64,000 nt of DNA, taken from contig CAXKVF010000078.1 in NCBI GenBank assembly GCA_964057225.1, positions 496,001 to 560,000 of the forward strand, read 5' to 3'. Below the pieces are notes generated by a model. It did not search any database. It saw nothing but the letters and a program-made list of their open reading frames with translations, and was not told where the DNA came from. The stretch's first letter is position 1; every line of letters starts with the position of its first letter. Below are positions 1 to 11,086 of the stretch, one piece after another. Origin of the DNA: Auanema rhodensis (Eukaryota > Nematoda > Chromadorea > Rhabditida > Rhabditidae). The position numbers were made by a program, and so were the translations under genes.

Positions 1-89
1 GGTTACCATGAACCAATATCAATAAAAATTTGTTTTTAGACTAATATGGACATGGGGAATCTAATTTTAAAAACCGCATCTCTTTATCT

Positions 90-99
90 TTCACGTGAA
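90..99. promoter_or_regulatory. E-box/G-box palindrome TTCACGTGAA (first CACGTG site of the monomer)
   Basis: A perfect 10-bp palindrome containing CACGTG, present in nearly every monomer at phase 90-99. CACGTG is the core bound by many bHLH proteins (E-box) and plant bHLH/bZIP proteins (G-box); binding here is inference. By eye at least 30 monomers have lost it, through 92t, 92a, 94t or private changes, mostly at fixed HOR positions between 15.8 and 31.9 kb. Confidence 0.6.
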
Positions 100-121
100 G
101 CGAGTTACATACCAAGTGCAC

Positions 122-129
122 ATCACGTG
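122..129. promoter_or_regulatory. Second CACGTG site, in ATCACGTG context
   Basis: The second CACGTG lies 32 bp after the first and is kept in almost all monomers. The only losses I saw are five copies with 126a (CAAGTG), in the monomers starting at 29563, 30443, 32731, 34667 and 35371. The eight bases ATCACGTG fit the budding-yeast CDEI pattern RTCACRTG bound by Cbf1; in an array of this kind that may be coincidence. A related core, CACGTA, follows 33 bp later at phase 157-162. Confidence 0.55.
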
Positions 130-133
130 TACA

Positions 134-153
134 TTTAATTAGCATAAATTAAA
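134..153. repeat. Inverted repeat TTTAATT / AATTAAA with 6-nt loop
   Basis: Seven-base arms (phase 134-140 and 147-153) flank AGCATA, so a short AT-only hairpin or cruciform could form. The dyad recurs in each monomer. Variants 136c (ATTCAATT, in G-type monomers of the 8-monomer HORs) and 149c (AAACTAAAG, at 16367, 17951, 25339 and 26747) each break one pair. The A+T composition makes some inverted repeats expected by chance. Confidence 0.55.
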
Positions 154-173
154 GTTCACGTAAATTTCAAAGT

Positions 174-186
174 CATGGTTACCATG
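174..186. repeat. Dyad CATGGT-T-ACCATG across the monomer junction
   Basis: Six-base arms separated by one base, spanning the end of one monomer and the start of the next under the chosen phase. It includes the GGTTACC heptamer. In A and K monomers the neighbouring T (phase 173) and A (phase 11) add a seventh pair; in H and T monomers phase 11 is C and this pair is lost. Variants 174t (GTTATGG, seen in the 27.8-38.2 kb zone) and 173c (37483, 38363) also weaken it. So class-defining variation sits on the edge of this dyad. Confidence 0.6.
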
Positions 187-2639
187 AAGCAATATCAATA
201 AAAATTTCCTTTAGACTAATATGGACATGGGGAATCTAATTTTGAAAACCGCATCTCTTTATCTTTCACGTGAAGCGAGTTACATACCAAGTGCACATCA
301 CGTGTACATTTAATTAGCATAAATTAAAGTTCACGTAAATTTCAAAGTCATGGTTACCATGAACCAATATCAATAAAAATTTGTTTTTAGACTAATATGG
401 ACATGGGAAATCTAATTTTGAAAACCGCATCTCTTTATCTTTCACGTGAAGCGAGTTACATACCAAGTGCACATCACGTGTACATTTAATTAGCATAAAT
501 TAAAGTTCACGTAAATTTCAAAGTCATGGTTACCATGAAGCAATATTAATAAAAATTTGTTTTTAGACTAATATGGACATGGGGAATCTAATTTTGAAAA
601 CCGCATCTCTTTATCTTTCACGTGAAGCGAGTTACATACCAAGTGCACATCACGTGTACATTTAATTAGCATAAATTAAAGTTCACGTAAATTTCAAAGT
701 CATGGTTACCATGCACCAATATCAATAAAAATTTGTTTTTAGACTAATATGGACATGGGGGATCTAATTTTGAAAACCGCATCTCTTTATCTTTCACGTG
801 AAGCGAGTTACATACCAAGTGCACATCACGTGTACATTTAATTAGCATAAATTAAAGTTCACGTAAATTTCAAAGTCATGGTTACCATGAAGCAATATTA
901 ATAAAAATTTGTTTTTAGACTAATATGGACATGGGGAATCTAATTTTGAAAACCGCATCTCTTTATCTTTCACGTGAAGCGAGTTACATACCAAGTGCAC
1001 ATCACGTGTACATTTAATTAGCATAAATTAAAGTTCACGTAAATTTCAAAGTCATGGTTACCATGAACCAATATCAATAAAAATTTGTTTTTAGACTAAT
1101 ATGGACATGGGAAATCTAATTTTGAAAACCGCATCTCTTTATCTTTCACGTGAAGCGAGTTACATACCAAGTGCACATCACGTGTACATTTAATTAGCAT
1201 AAATTAAAGTTCACGTAAATTTCAAAGTCATGGTTACCATGAAGCAATATCAATAAAAATTTGTTTTTAGACTAATATGGACATGGGGAATCTAATTTTG
1301 AAAACCGCATCTCTTTATCTTTCACGTGAAGCGAGTTACATACCAAGTGCACATCACGTGTACATTTAATTAGCATAAATTAAAGTTCACGTAAATTTCA
1401 AAGTCATGGTTACCATGAACCAATATCAATAAAAATTTGTTTTTAGACTAATATGGACATGGGGAATCTAATTTTGAAAACCGCATCTGTTTATCTTTCA
1501 CGTGAAGCGAGTTACATACCAAGTGCACATCACGTGTACATTTAATTAGCATAAATTAAAGTTCACGTAAATTTCAAAGTCATGGTTACCATGAACCAAT
1601 ATCAATAAAAATTTGTTTTTAGACTAATATGGACATGGGGAATCTAATTTTGAAAACCGCATCTCTTTATCTTTCACGTGAAGCGAGTTACATACCAAGT
1701 GCACATCACGTGTACATTTAATTAGCATAAATTAAAGTTCACGTAAATTTCAAAGTCATGGTTACCATGAAGCAATATTAATAAAAATTTGTTTTTAGAC
1801 TAATATGGACATGGGGAATCTAATTTTGAAAACCGCATCTCTTTATCTTTCACGTGAAGCGAGTTACATACCAAGTGCACATCACGTGTACATTTAATTA
1901 GCATAAATTAAAGTTCACGTAAATTTCAAAGTCATGGTTACCATGAACCAATATCAATAAAAATTTGTTTTTAGACTAATATGGACATGGGAAATCTAAT
2001 TTTGAAAACCGCATCTCTTTATCTTTCACGTGAAGCGAGTTACATACCAAGTGCACATCACGTGTACATTTAATTAGCATAAATTAAAGTTCACGTAAAT
2101 TTCAAAGTCATGGTTACCATGAAGCAATATTAATAAAAATTTGTTTTTAGACTAATATGGACATGGGGAATCTAATTTTGAAAACCGCATCTCTTTATCT
2201 TTCACGTGAAGCGAGTTACATACCAAGTGCACATCACGTGTACATTTAATTAGCATAAATTAAAGTTCACGTAAATTTCAAAGTCATGGTTACCATGCAC
2301 CAATATCAATAAAAATTTGTTTTTAGACTAATATGGACATGGGGGATCTAATTTTGAAAACCGCATCTCTTTATCTTTCACGTGAAGCGAGTTACATACC
2401 AAGTGCACATCACGTGTACATTTAATTAGCATAAATTAAAGTTCACGTAAATTTCAAAGTCATGGTTACCATGAACCAATATCAATAAAAATTTGTTTTT
2501 AGACTAATATGGACATGGGGAATCTAATTTTGAAAACCGCATCTCTTTATCTTTCACGTGAAGCGAGTTACATACCAAGTGCACATCACGTGTACATTTA
2601 ATTAGCATAAATTAAAGTTCACGTAAATTTCAAAGTCAT

Positions 2640-3694
2640 GGTTACCATGAACCAATATCAATAAAAATTTGTTTTTAGACTAATATGGACATGGGGAATC
2701 TAATTTTAAAAACCGCATCTCTTTATCTTTCACGTGAAGCGAGTTACATACCAAGTGCACATCACGTGTACATTTAATTAGCATAAATTAAAGTTCACGT
2801 AAATTTCAAAGTCATGGTTACCATGAAGCAATATCAATAAAAATTTCCTTTAGACTAATATGGACATGGGGAATCTAATTTTGAAAACCGCATCTCTTTA
2901 TCTTTCACGTGAAGCGAGTTACATACCAAGTGCACATCACGTGTACATTTAATTAGCATAAATTAAAGTTCACGTAAATTTCAAAGTCATGGTTACCATG
3001 AACCAATATCAATAAAAATTTGTTTTTAGACTAATATGGACATGGGAAATCTAATTTTGAAAACCGCATCTCTTTATCTTTCACGTGAAGCGAGTTACAT
3101 ACCAAGTGCACATCACGTGTACATTTAATTAGCATAAATTAAAGTTCACGTAAATTTCAAAGTCATGGTTACCATGAAGCAATATTAATAAAAATTTGTT
3201 TTTAGACTAATATGGACATGGGGAATCTAATTTTGAAAACCGCATCTCTTTATCTTTCACGTGAAGCGAGTTACATACCAAGTGCACATCACGTGTACAT
3301 TTAATTAGCATAAATTAAAGTTCACGTAAATTTCAAAGTCATGGTTACCATGCACCAATATCAATAAAAATTTGTTTTTAGACTAATATGGACATGGGGG
3401 ATCTAATTTTGAAAACCGCATCTCTTTATCTTTCACGTGAAGCGAGTTACATACCAAGTGCACATCACGTGTACATTTAATTAGCATAAATTAAAGTTCA
3501 CGTAAATTTCAAAGTCATGGTTACCATGAACCAATATCAATAAAAATTTGTTTTTAGACTAATATGGACATGGGGAATCTAATTTTGAAAACCGCATCTC
3601 TTTATCTTTCACGTGAAGCGAGTTACATACCAAGTGCACATCACGTGTACATTTAATTAGCATAAATTAAAGTTCACGTAAATTTCAAAGTCAT
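2640..3694 (+). repeat. 6-monomer HOR, complete copy (1,055 bp)
   Basis: Six monomers in order: A-69a (2640), K with TTCC and one base missing (2816, 175 bp), A-57a (2991), K-20t (3167), H-58g (3343), plain A (3519). The following block repeats the first five in the same order, and 1-879 does too. The shared 1-bp deletion plus TTCC change is a strong marker of common descent of these copies. Confidence 0.9.
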
Positions 3695-4574
3695 GGTTAC
3701 CATGAACCAATATCAATAAAAATTTGTTTTTAGACTAATATGGACATGGGGAATCTAATTTTAAAAACCGCATCTCTTTATCTTTCACGTGAAGCGAGTT
3801 ACATACCAAGTGCACATCACGTGTACATTTAATTAGCATAAATTAAAGTTCACGTAAATTTCAAAGTCATGGTTACCATGAAGCAATATCAATAAAAATT
3901 TCCTTTAGACTAATATGGACATGGGGAATCTAATTTTGAAAACCGCATCTCTTTATCTTTCACGTGAAGCGAGTTACATACCAAGTGCACATCACGTGTA
4001 CATTTAATTAGCATAAATTAAAGTTCACGTAAATTTCAAAGTCATGGTTACCATGAACCAATATCAATAAAAATTTGTTTTTAGACTAATATGGACATGG
4101 GAAATCTAATTTTGAAAACCGCATCTCTTTATCTTTCACGTGAAGCGAGTTACATACCAAGTGCACATCACGTGTACATTTAATTAGCATAAATTAAAGT
4201 TCACGTAAATTTCAAAGTCATGGTTACCATGAAGCAATATTAATAAAAATTTGTTTTTAGACTAATATGGACATGGGGAATCTAATTTTGAAAACCGCAT
4301 CTCTTTATCTTTCACTTGAAGCGAGTTACATACCAAGTGCACATCACGTGTACATTTAATTAGCATAAATTAAAGTTCACGTAAATTTCAAAGTCATGGT
4401 TACCATGCACCAATATCAATAAAAATTTGTTTTTAGACTAATATGGACATGGGGGATCTAATTTTGAAAACCGCATCTATTTCATCTTTCACGTGAAGCG
4501 AGTTACATACCAAGTGCACATCACGTGTACATTTAATTAGCATAAATTAAAGTTCACGTAAATTTCAAAGTCAT
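3695..4574 (+). repeat. 6-monomer HOR, next copy, lacking its sixth monomer
   Basis: Monomers at 3695, 3871, 4046, 4222 and 4398 repeat the marker order of 2640-3518. Two carry private changes: the 4222 monomer has CACTTG in place of the first CACGTG, and the 4398 monomer has CTATTTCATC with one extra base (177 bp). The sixth position is replaced by H monomers of the next zone, so this is the boundary between the A/K-rich HOR and the H-rich array. Confidence 0.88.
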
Positions 4575-7500
4575 GGTTACCATGCACCAATATCAATAAA
4601 AATTTGTTTTTAGACTAATATGGACATGGGGAATCTAATTTTGAAAACCGCATCTCTTTATCTTTCACGTGAAGCGAGTTACATACCAAGTGCACATCAC
4701 GTGTACATTTAATTAGCATAAATTAAAGTTCACGTAAATTTCAAAGTCATGGTTACCATGCATCAATATCAATAAAAATTTGTTTTTAGACTAATATGGA
4801 CATGGGGAATCTAATTTTGAAAACCGCATCTCTTTATCTTTCACGTGAAGCGAGTTACATACCAAGTGCACATCACGTGTACATTTAATTAGCATAAATT
4901 AAAGTTCACGTAAATTTCAAAGTCATGGTTACCATGAACCAATATCAATAAAAATTTGTTTTTAGACTAATATGGACATGGGGAATCTAATTTTGAAAAC
5001 CGCATCTCTTTATCTTTCACGTGAAGCGAGTTACATACCAAGTGCACATCACGTGTACATTTAATTAGCATAAATTAAAGTTCACGTAAATTTCAAAGTC
5101 ATGGTTACCATGCACCAATATCAATAAAAATTTGTTTTTAGACTAATATGGACATGGGGAATCTAATTTTGAAAACCGCATCTCTTTATCTTTCACGTGA
5201 AGCGAGTTACATACCAAGTGCACATCACGTGTACATTTAATTAGCATAAATTAAAGTTCACGTAAATTTCAAAGTCATGGTTACCATGAACCAATATCAA
5301 TAAAAATTTGTTTTTAGACTAATATGGACATGGGGAATCTAATTTTGAAAACCGCATCTCTTTATCTTTCACGTGAAGCGAGTTACATACCAAGTGCACA
5401 TCACGTGTACATTTAATTAGCATAAATTAAAGTTCACGTAAATTTCAAAGTCATGGTTACCATGCACCAATATCAATAAAAATTTGTTTTTAGACTAATA
5501 TGGACATGGGGAATCTAATTTTGAAAACCGCATCTCTTTATCTTTCACGTGAAGCGAGTTACATACCAAGTGCACATCACGTGTACATTTAATTAGCATA
5601 AATTAAAGTTCACGTAAATTTCAAAGTCATGGTTACCATGCACCAATATCAATAAAAATTTGTTTTTAGACTAATATAGACATGGGGAATCTAATTTTGA
5701 AAACCGCATCTCTTCATCTTTCACGTGAAGCGAGTTACATACCAAGTGCACATCACGTGTACATTTAATTAGCATAAATTAAAGTTCACGTAAATTTCAA
5801 AGTCATGGTTACCATGCACCAATATCAATAAAAATTTGTTTTTAGACTAATATGGACATGGGGAATCTAATTTTGAAAACCGCATCTCTTTATCTTTCAC
5901 GTGAAGCGAGTTACATACCAAGTGCACATCACGTGTACATTTAATTAGCATAAATTAAAGTTCACGTAAATTTCAAAGTCATGGTTACCATGCACCAATA
6001 TCAATAAAAATTTGTTTTTAGACTAATATAGACATGGGGAATCTAATTTTGAAAACCGCATCTCTTCATCTTTCACGTGAAGCGAGTTACATACCAAGTG
6101 CACATCACGTGTACATTTAATTAGCATAAATTAAAGTTCACGTAAATTTCAAAGTCATGGTTACCATGCACCAATATCAATAAAAATTTGTTTTTAGACT
6201 AATATGGACATGGGGAATCTAATTTTGAAAACCGCATCTCTTTATCTTTCACGTGAAGCGAGTTACATACCAAGTGCACATCACGTGTACATTTAATTAG
6301 CATAAATTAAAGTTCACGTAAATTTCAAAGTCATGGTTACCATGCACCAATATCAATAAAAATTTGTTTTTAGACTAATATGGACATGGGGAATCTAATT
6401 TTGAAAACCGCATCTCTTTATCTTTCACGTGAAGCGAGTTACATACCAAGTGCACATCACGTGTACATTTAATTAGCATAAATTAAAGTTCACGTAAATT
6501 TCAAAGTCATGGTTACCATGCACCAATATCAATAAAAATTTGTTTTTAGACTAATATGGACATGGGGAATCTAATTTTGAAAACCGCATCTCTTCATCTT
6601 TCACGTGAAGCGAGTTACATACCAAGTGCACATCACGTGTACATTTAATTAGCATAAATTAAAGTTCACGTAAATTTCAAAGTCATGGTTACCATGAACC
6701 AATATCAATAAAAATTTGTTTTTAGACTAATATGGACATGGGGAATCTAATTTTGAAAACCGCATCTCTTTATCTTTCACGTGAAGCGAGTTACATACCA
6801 AGTGCACATCACGTGTACATTTAATTAGCATAAATTAAAGTTCACGTAAATTTCAAAGTCATGGTTACCATGCACCAATATCAATAAAAATTTGTTTTTA
6901 GACTAATATGGACATGGGGAATCTAATTTTGAAAACCGCATCTCTTTATCTTTCACGTGAAGCGAGTTACATACCAAGTGCACATCACGTGTACATTTAA
7001 TTAGCATAAATTAAAGTTCACGTAAATTTCAAAGTCATGGTTACCATGCACCAATATCAATAAAAATTTGTTTTTAGACTAATATAGACATGGGGAATCT
7101 AATTTTGAAAACCGCATCTCTTCATCTTTCACGTGAAGCGAGTTACATACCAAGTGCACATCACGTGTACATTTAATTAGCATAAATTAAAGTTCACGTA
7201 AATTTCAAAGTCATGGTTACCATGAACCAATATCAATAAAAATTTGTTTTTAGACTAATATGGACATGGGGAATCTAATTTTGAAAACCGCATCTCTTTA
7301 TCTTTCACGTGAAGCGAGTTACATACCAAGTGCACATCACGTGTACATTTAATTAGCATAAATTAAAGTTCACGTAAATTTCAAAGTCATGGTTACCATG
7401 CACCAATATCAATAAAAATTTGTTTTTAGACTAATATGGACATGGGGAATCTAATTTTGAAAACCGCATCTCTTTATCTTTCACGTGAAGCGAGTTACAT

Positions 7501-9502
7501 ACCAAGTGCACATCACGTGTACATTTAATTAGCATAAATTAAAGTTCACGTAAATTTCAAAGTCATGGTTACCATGCACCAATATCAATAAAAATTTGTT
7601 TTTAGACTAATATGGACATGGGGAATCTAATTTTGAAAACCGCATCTCTTTATCTTTCACGTGAAGCGAGTTACATACCAAGTGCACATCACGTGTACAT
7701 TTAATTAGCATAAATTAAAGTTCACGTAAATTTCAAAGTCATGGTTACCATGCACCAATATCAATAAAAATTTGTTTTTAGACTAATATGGACATGGGTA
7801 ATCTAATTTTGAAAACCGCATCTCTTCATCTTTCACGTGAAGCGAGTTACATACCAAGTGCACATCACGTGTACATTTAATTAGCATAAATTAAAGTTCA
7901 CGTAAATTTCAAAGTCATGGTTACCATGAACCAATATCAATAAAAATTTGTTTTTAGACTAATATGGACATGGGGAATCTAATTTTGAAAACCGCATCTC
8001 TTTATCTTTCACGTGAAGCGAGTTACATACCAAGTGCACATCACGTGTACATTTAATTAGCATAAATTAAAGTTCACGTAAATTTCAAAGTCATGGTTAC
8101 CATGCACCAATATCAATAAAAATTTGTTTTTAGACTAATATGGACATGGGGAATCTAATTTTGAAAACCGCATCTCTTTATCTTTCACGTGAAGCGAGTT
8201 ACATACCAAGTGCACATCACGTGTACATTTAATTAGCATAAATTAAAGTTCACGTAAATTTCAAAGTCATGGTTACCATGCACCAATATCAATAAAAATT
8301 TGTTTTTAGACTAATATGGACATGGGGAATCTAATTTTGAAAACCGCATCTCTTTATCTTTCACGTGAAGCGAGTTACATACCAAGTGCACATCACGTGT
8401 ACATTTAATTAGCATAAATTAAAGTTCACGTAAATTTCAAAGTCATGGTTACCATGAACCAATATCAATAAAAATTTGTTTTTAGACTAATATGGACATG
8501 GGGAATCTAATTTTGAAAACCGCATCTCTTTATCTTTCACGTGAAGCGAGTTACATACCAAGTGCACATCACGTGTACATTTAATTAGCATAAATTAAAG
8601 TTCACGTAAATTTCAAAGTCATGGTTACCATGCACCAATATCAATAAAAATTTGTTTTTAGACTAATATGGACATGGGGAATCTAATTTTGAAAACCGCA
8701 TCTCTTTATCTTTCACGTGAAGCGAGTTACATACCAAGTGCACATCACGTGTACATTTAATTAGCATAAATTAAAGTTCACGTAAATTTCAAAGTCATGG
8801 TTACCATGCACCAATATCAATAAAAATTTGTTTTTAGACTAATATGGACATGGGGAATCTAATTTTGAAAACCGCATCTCTTTATCTTTCACGTGAAGCG
8901 AGTTACATACCAAGTGCACATCACGTGTACATTTAATTAGCATAAATTAAAGTTCACGTAAATTTCAAAGTCATGGTTACCATGAACCAATATCAATAAA
9001 AATTTGTTTTTAGACTAATATGGACATGGGGAATCTAATTTTGAAAACCGCATCTCTTTATCTTTCACGTGAAGCGAGTTACATACCAAGTGCACATCAC
9101 GTGTACATTTAATTAGCATAAATTAAAGTTCACGTAAATTTCAAAGTCATGGTTACCATGCACCAATATCAATAAAAATTTGTTTTTAGACTAATATGGA
9201 CATGGGGAATCTAATTTTGAAAACCGCATCTCTTTATCTTTCACGTGAAGCGAGTTACATACCAAGTGCACATCACGTGTACATTTAATTAGCATAAATT
9301 AAAGTTCACGTAAATTTCAAAGTCATGGTTACCATGCACCAATATCAATAAAAATTTGTTTTTAGACTAATATGGACATGGGTAATCTAATTTTGAAAAC
9401 CGCATCTCTTCATCTTTCACGTGAAGCGAGTTACATACCAAGTGCACATCACGTGTACATTTAATTAGCATAAATTAAAGTTCACGTAAATTTCAAAGTC
9501 AT
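4575..9502 (+). repeat. H-rich zone with interspersed A monomers
   Basis: Twenty-eight monomers, all 176 bp, mostly class H. Class A appears at 4927, 5279, 6687, 7215, 7919, 8447 and 8975. A recurrent variant pair, ATATAGACA with 85c (CTTCATC), marks 5631, 5983 and 7039; 57t with 85c marks 7743 and 9327, which are 1,584 bp (nine monomers) apart. Between 7.9 and 9.3 kb the order A-H-H repeats at 7919, 8447 and 8975, a 3-monomer (528-bp) periodicity. One monomer (4751) has CATC at phase 11-14. Confidence 0.85.
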
Positions 9503-10734
9503 GGTTACCATGAACCAATATCAATAAAAATTTGTTTTTAGACTAATATGGACATGGGGAATCTAATTTTGAAAACCGCATCTCTTTATCTTTCACGTGA
9601 AGCGAGTTACATACCAAGTGCACATCACGTGTACATTTAATTAGCATAAATTAAAGTTCACGTAAAATTCAAAGTCATGGTTACCATGCACCAATATCAA
9701 TAAAAATTTGTTTTTAGACTAATATGGACATGGGGAATCTAATTTTGAAAACCGCATCTCTTTATCTTTCACGTGAAGCGAGTTACATACCAAGTGCACA
9801 TCACGTGTACATTTAATTAGCATAAATTAAAGTTCACGTAAATTTCAAAGTCATGGTTACCATGCACCAATATCAATAAAAATTTGTTTTTAGACTAATA
9901 TGGACATGGGGAATCTAATTTTGAAAACCGCATCTCGTTATCTTTCACGTGAAGCGAGTTACATACCAAGTGCACATCACGTGTACATTTAATTAGCATA
10001 AATTAAAGTTCACGTAAATTTCAAAGTCATGGTTACCATGCACCAATATCAATAAAAATTTGTTTTTAGACTAACATGGACATGGGGAATCTAATTTTGA
10101 AAACCGCATCTCTTTATCTTTCACGTGAAGCGAGTTACATACCAAGTGCACATCACGTGTACATTTAATTAGCATAAATTAAAGTTCACGTAAATTTCAA
10201 AGTCATGGTTACCATGCACCAATATCAATAAAAATTTGTTTTTAGACTAATATGGACATGGGGAATCTAATTTTGAAAACCGCATCTCTTTATCTTTCAC
10301 GTGAAGCGAGTTACATACCAAGTGCACATCACGTGTACATTTAATTAGCATAAATTAAAGTTCACGTAAATTTCAAAGTCATGGTTACCATGAACCAATA
10401 TCAATAAAAATTTGTTTTTAGACTAATATGGACATGGGGAATCTAATTTTGAAAACCGCATCTCTTTATCTTTCACGTGAAGCGAGTTACACACCAAGTG
10501 CACATCACGTGTACATTTAATTAGCATAAATTAAAGTTCACGTAAATTTCAAAGTCATGGTTACCATGAACCAATATCAATAAAAATTTGTTTTTAGACT
10601 AATATGGACATGGGGAATCTAATTTTGAAAACCGCATCTCTTTATCTTTCACGTGAAGCGAGTTACATACCAAGTGCCCATCACGTGTACATTTAATTAG
10701 CATAAATTAAAGTTCACGTAAATTTCAAAGTCAT
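9503..10734 (+). repeat. 7-monomer module with 83g, CTAACATGG, CACACC and GCCC markers
   Basis: Order: A-165a (9503), plain H (9679), H-83g CTCGTTATC (9855), H with CTAACATGG (10031), plain H (10207), A with TTACACACC (10383), A with AGTGCCCA (10559). The same ordered markers return at 11087-12142, and two of them (83g, CTAACATGG) form an extra pair at 10735-11086. These markers were not seen as a set elsewhere in the window, so the module is local. Confidence 0.88.
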
Positions 10735-11086
10735 GGTTACCATGCACCAATATCAATAAAAATTTGTTTTTAGACTAATATGGACATGGGGAATCTAATT
10801 TTGAAAACCGCATCTCGTTATCTTTCACGTGAAGCGAGTTACATACCAAGTGCACATCACGTGTACATTTAATTAGCATAAATTAAAGTTCACGTAAATT
10901 TCAAAGTCATGGTTACCATGCACCAATATCAATAAAAATTTGTTTTTAGACTAACATGGACATGGGGAATCTAATTTTGAAAACCGCATCTCTTTATCTT
11001 TCACGTGAAGCGAGTTACATACCAAGTGCACATCACGTGTACATTTAATTAGCATAAATTAAAGTTCACGTAAATTTCAAAGTCAT
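10735..11086 (+). repeat. Extra two-monomer unit (83g then CTAACATGG)
   Basis: Monomers at 10735 and 11911-type order are represented here by 10735 (83g) and 10911 (CTAACATGG). This pair duplicates only the middle two members of the flanking module, as expected from an unequal exchange that joined the GCCC monomer at 10559 directly to an 83g monomer. Confidence 0.8.

Larger units (their letters stand above)
1..176 (+). repeat. Representative 176-bp monomer (class A)
   Basis: This is the first full monomer and serves as the reference for phases. Reading left to right it holds a CCAAT pentamer (13-17), an A5T3 tract followed by GT5 (24-37), a G4 run (54-57), CACGTG at 92-97 inside the 10-bp palindrome TTCACGTGAA (90-99), GTGCAC (116-121), a second CACGTG (124-129) overlapping TGTACA (128-133), a 7-bp inverted repeat with a 6-nt loop (134-153), and a CACGTA core (157-162). 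This copy carries the 69a variant (TTTTAA where the consensus has TTTTGA). Hand count gives 30 C and 26 G for the consensus, with five CpG dinucleotides against about 4.4 expected, so CpG is not depleted. Confidence 0.95.
1..2639 (+). repeat. A/K-rich zone: partial 6-monomer HOR then related monomers
   Basis: The first five monomers (1-879) match, variant for variant, the first five of the 6-monomer HOR at 2640-3694: A with 69a; K with a TTCC for TTGTT change (175 bp); A with 57a; K with 20t (AATATTAAT); H with 58g. The next ten monomers (880-2639) use the same types in a different order, with K-20t at 880, 1760 and 2112, A-57a at 1056 and 1936, H-58g at 2288, and a private 83g in the monomer at 1408. 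The zone therefore looks like the same HOR reshuffled by unequal exchange. Confidence 0.85.

Noticed and set aside
13-17. CCAAT box as a promoter element
   Set aside because: A five-base match in an array without transcription units; K monomers change it to GCAAT, showing no conservation as a class-wide element.
21-26. AATAAA polyadenylation signal in each monomer
   Set aside because: The hexamer is present, but it is expected by chance in an AT-rich sequence and there is no gene upstream.
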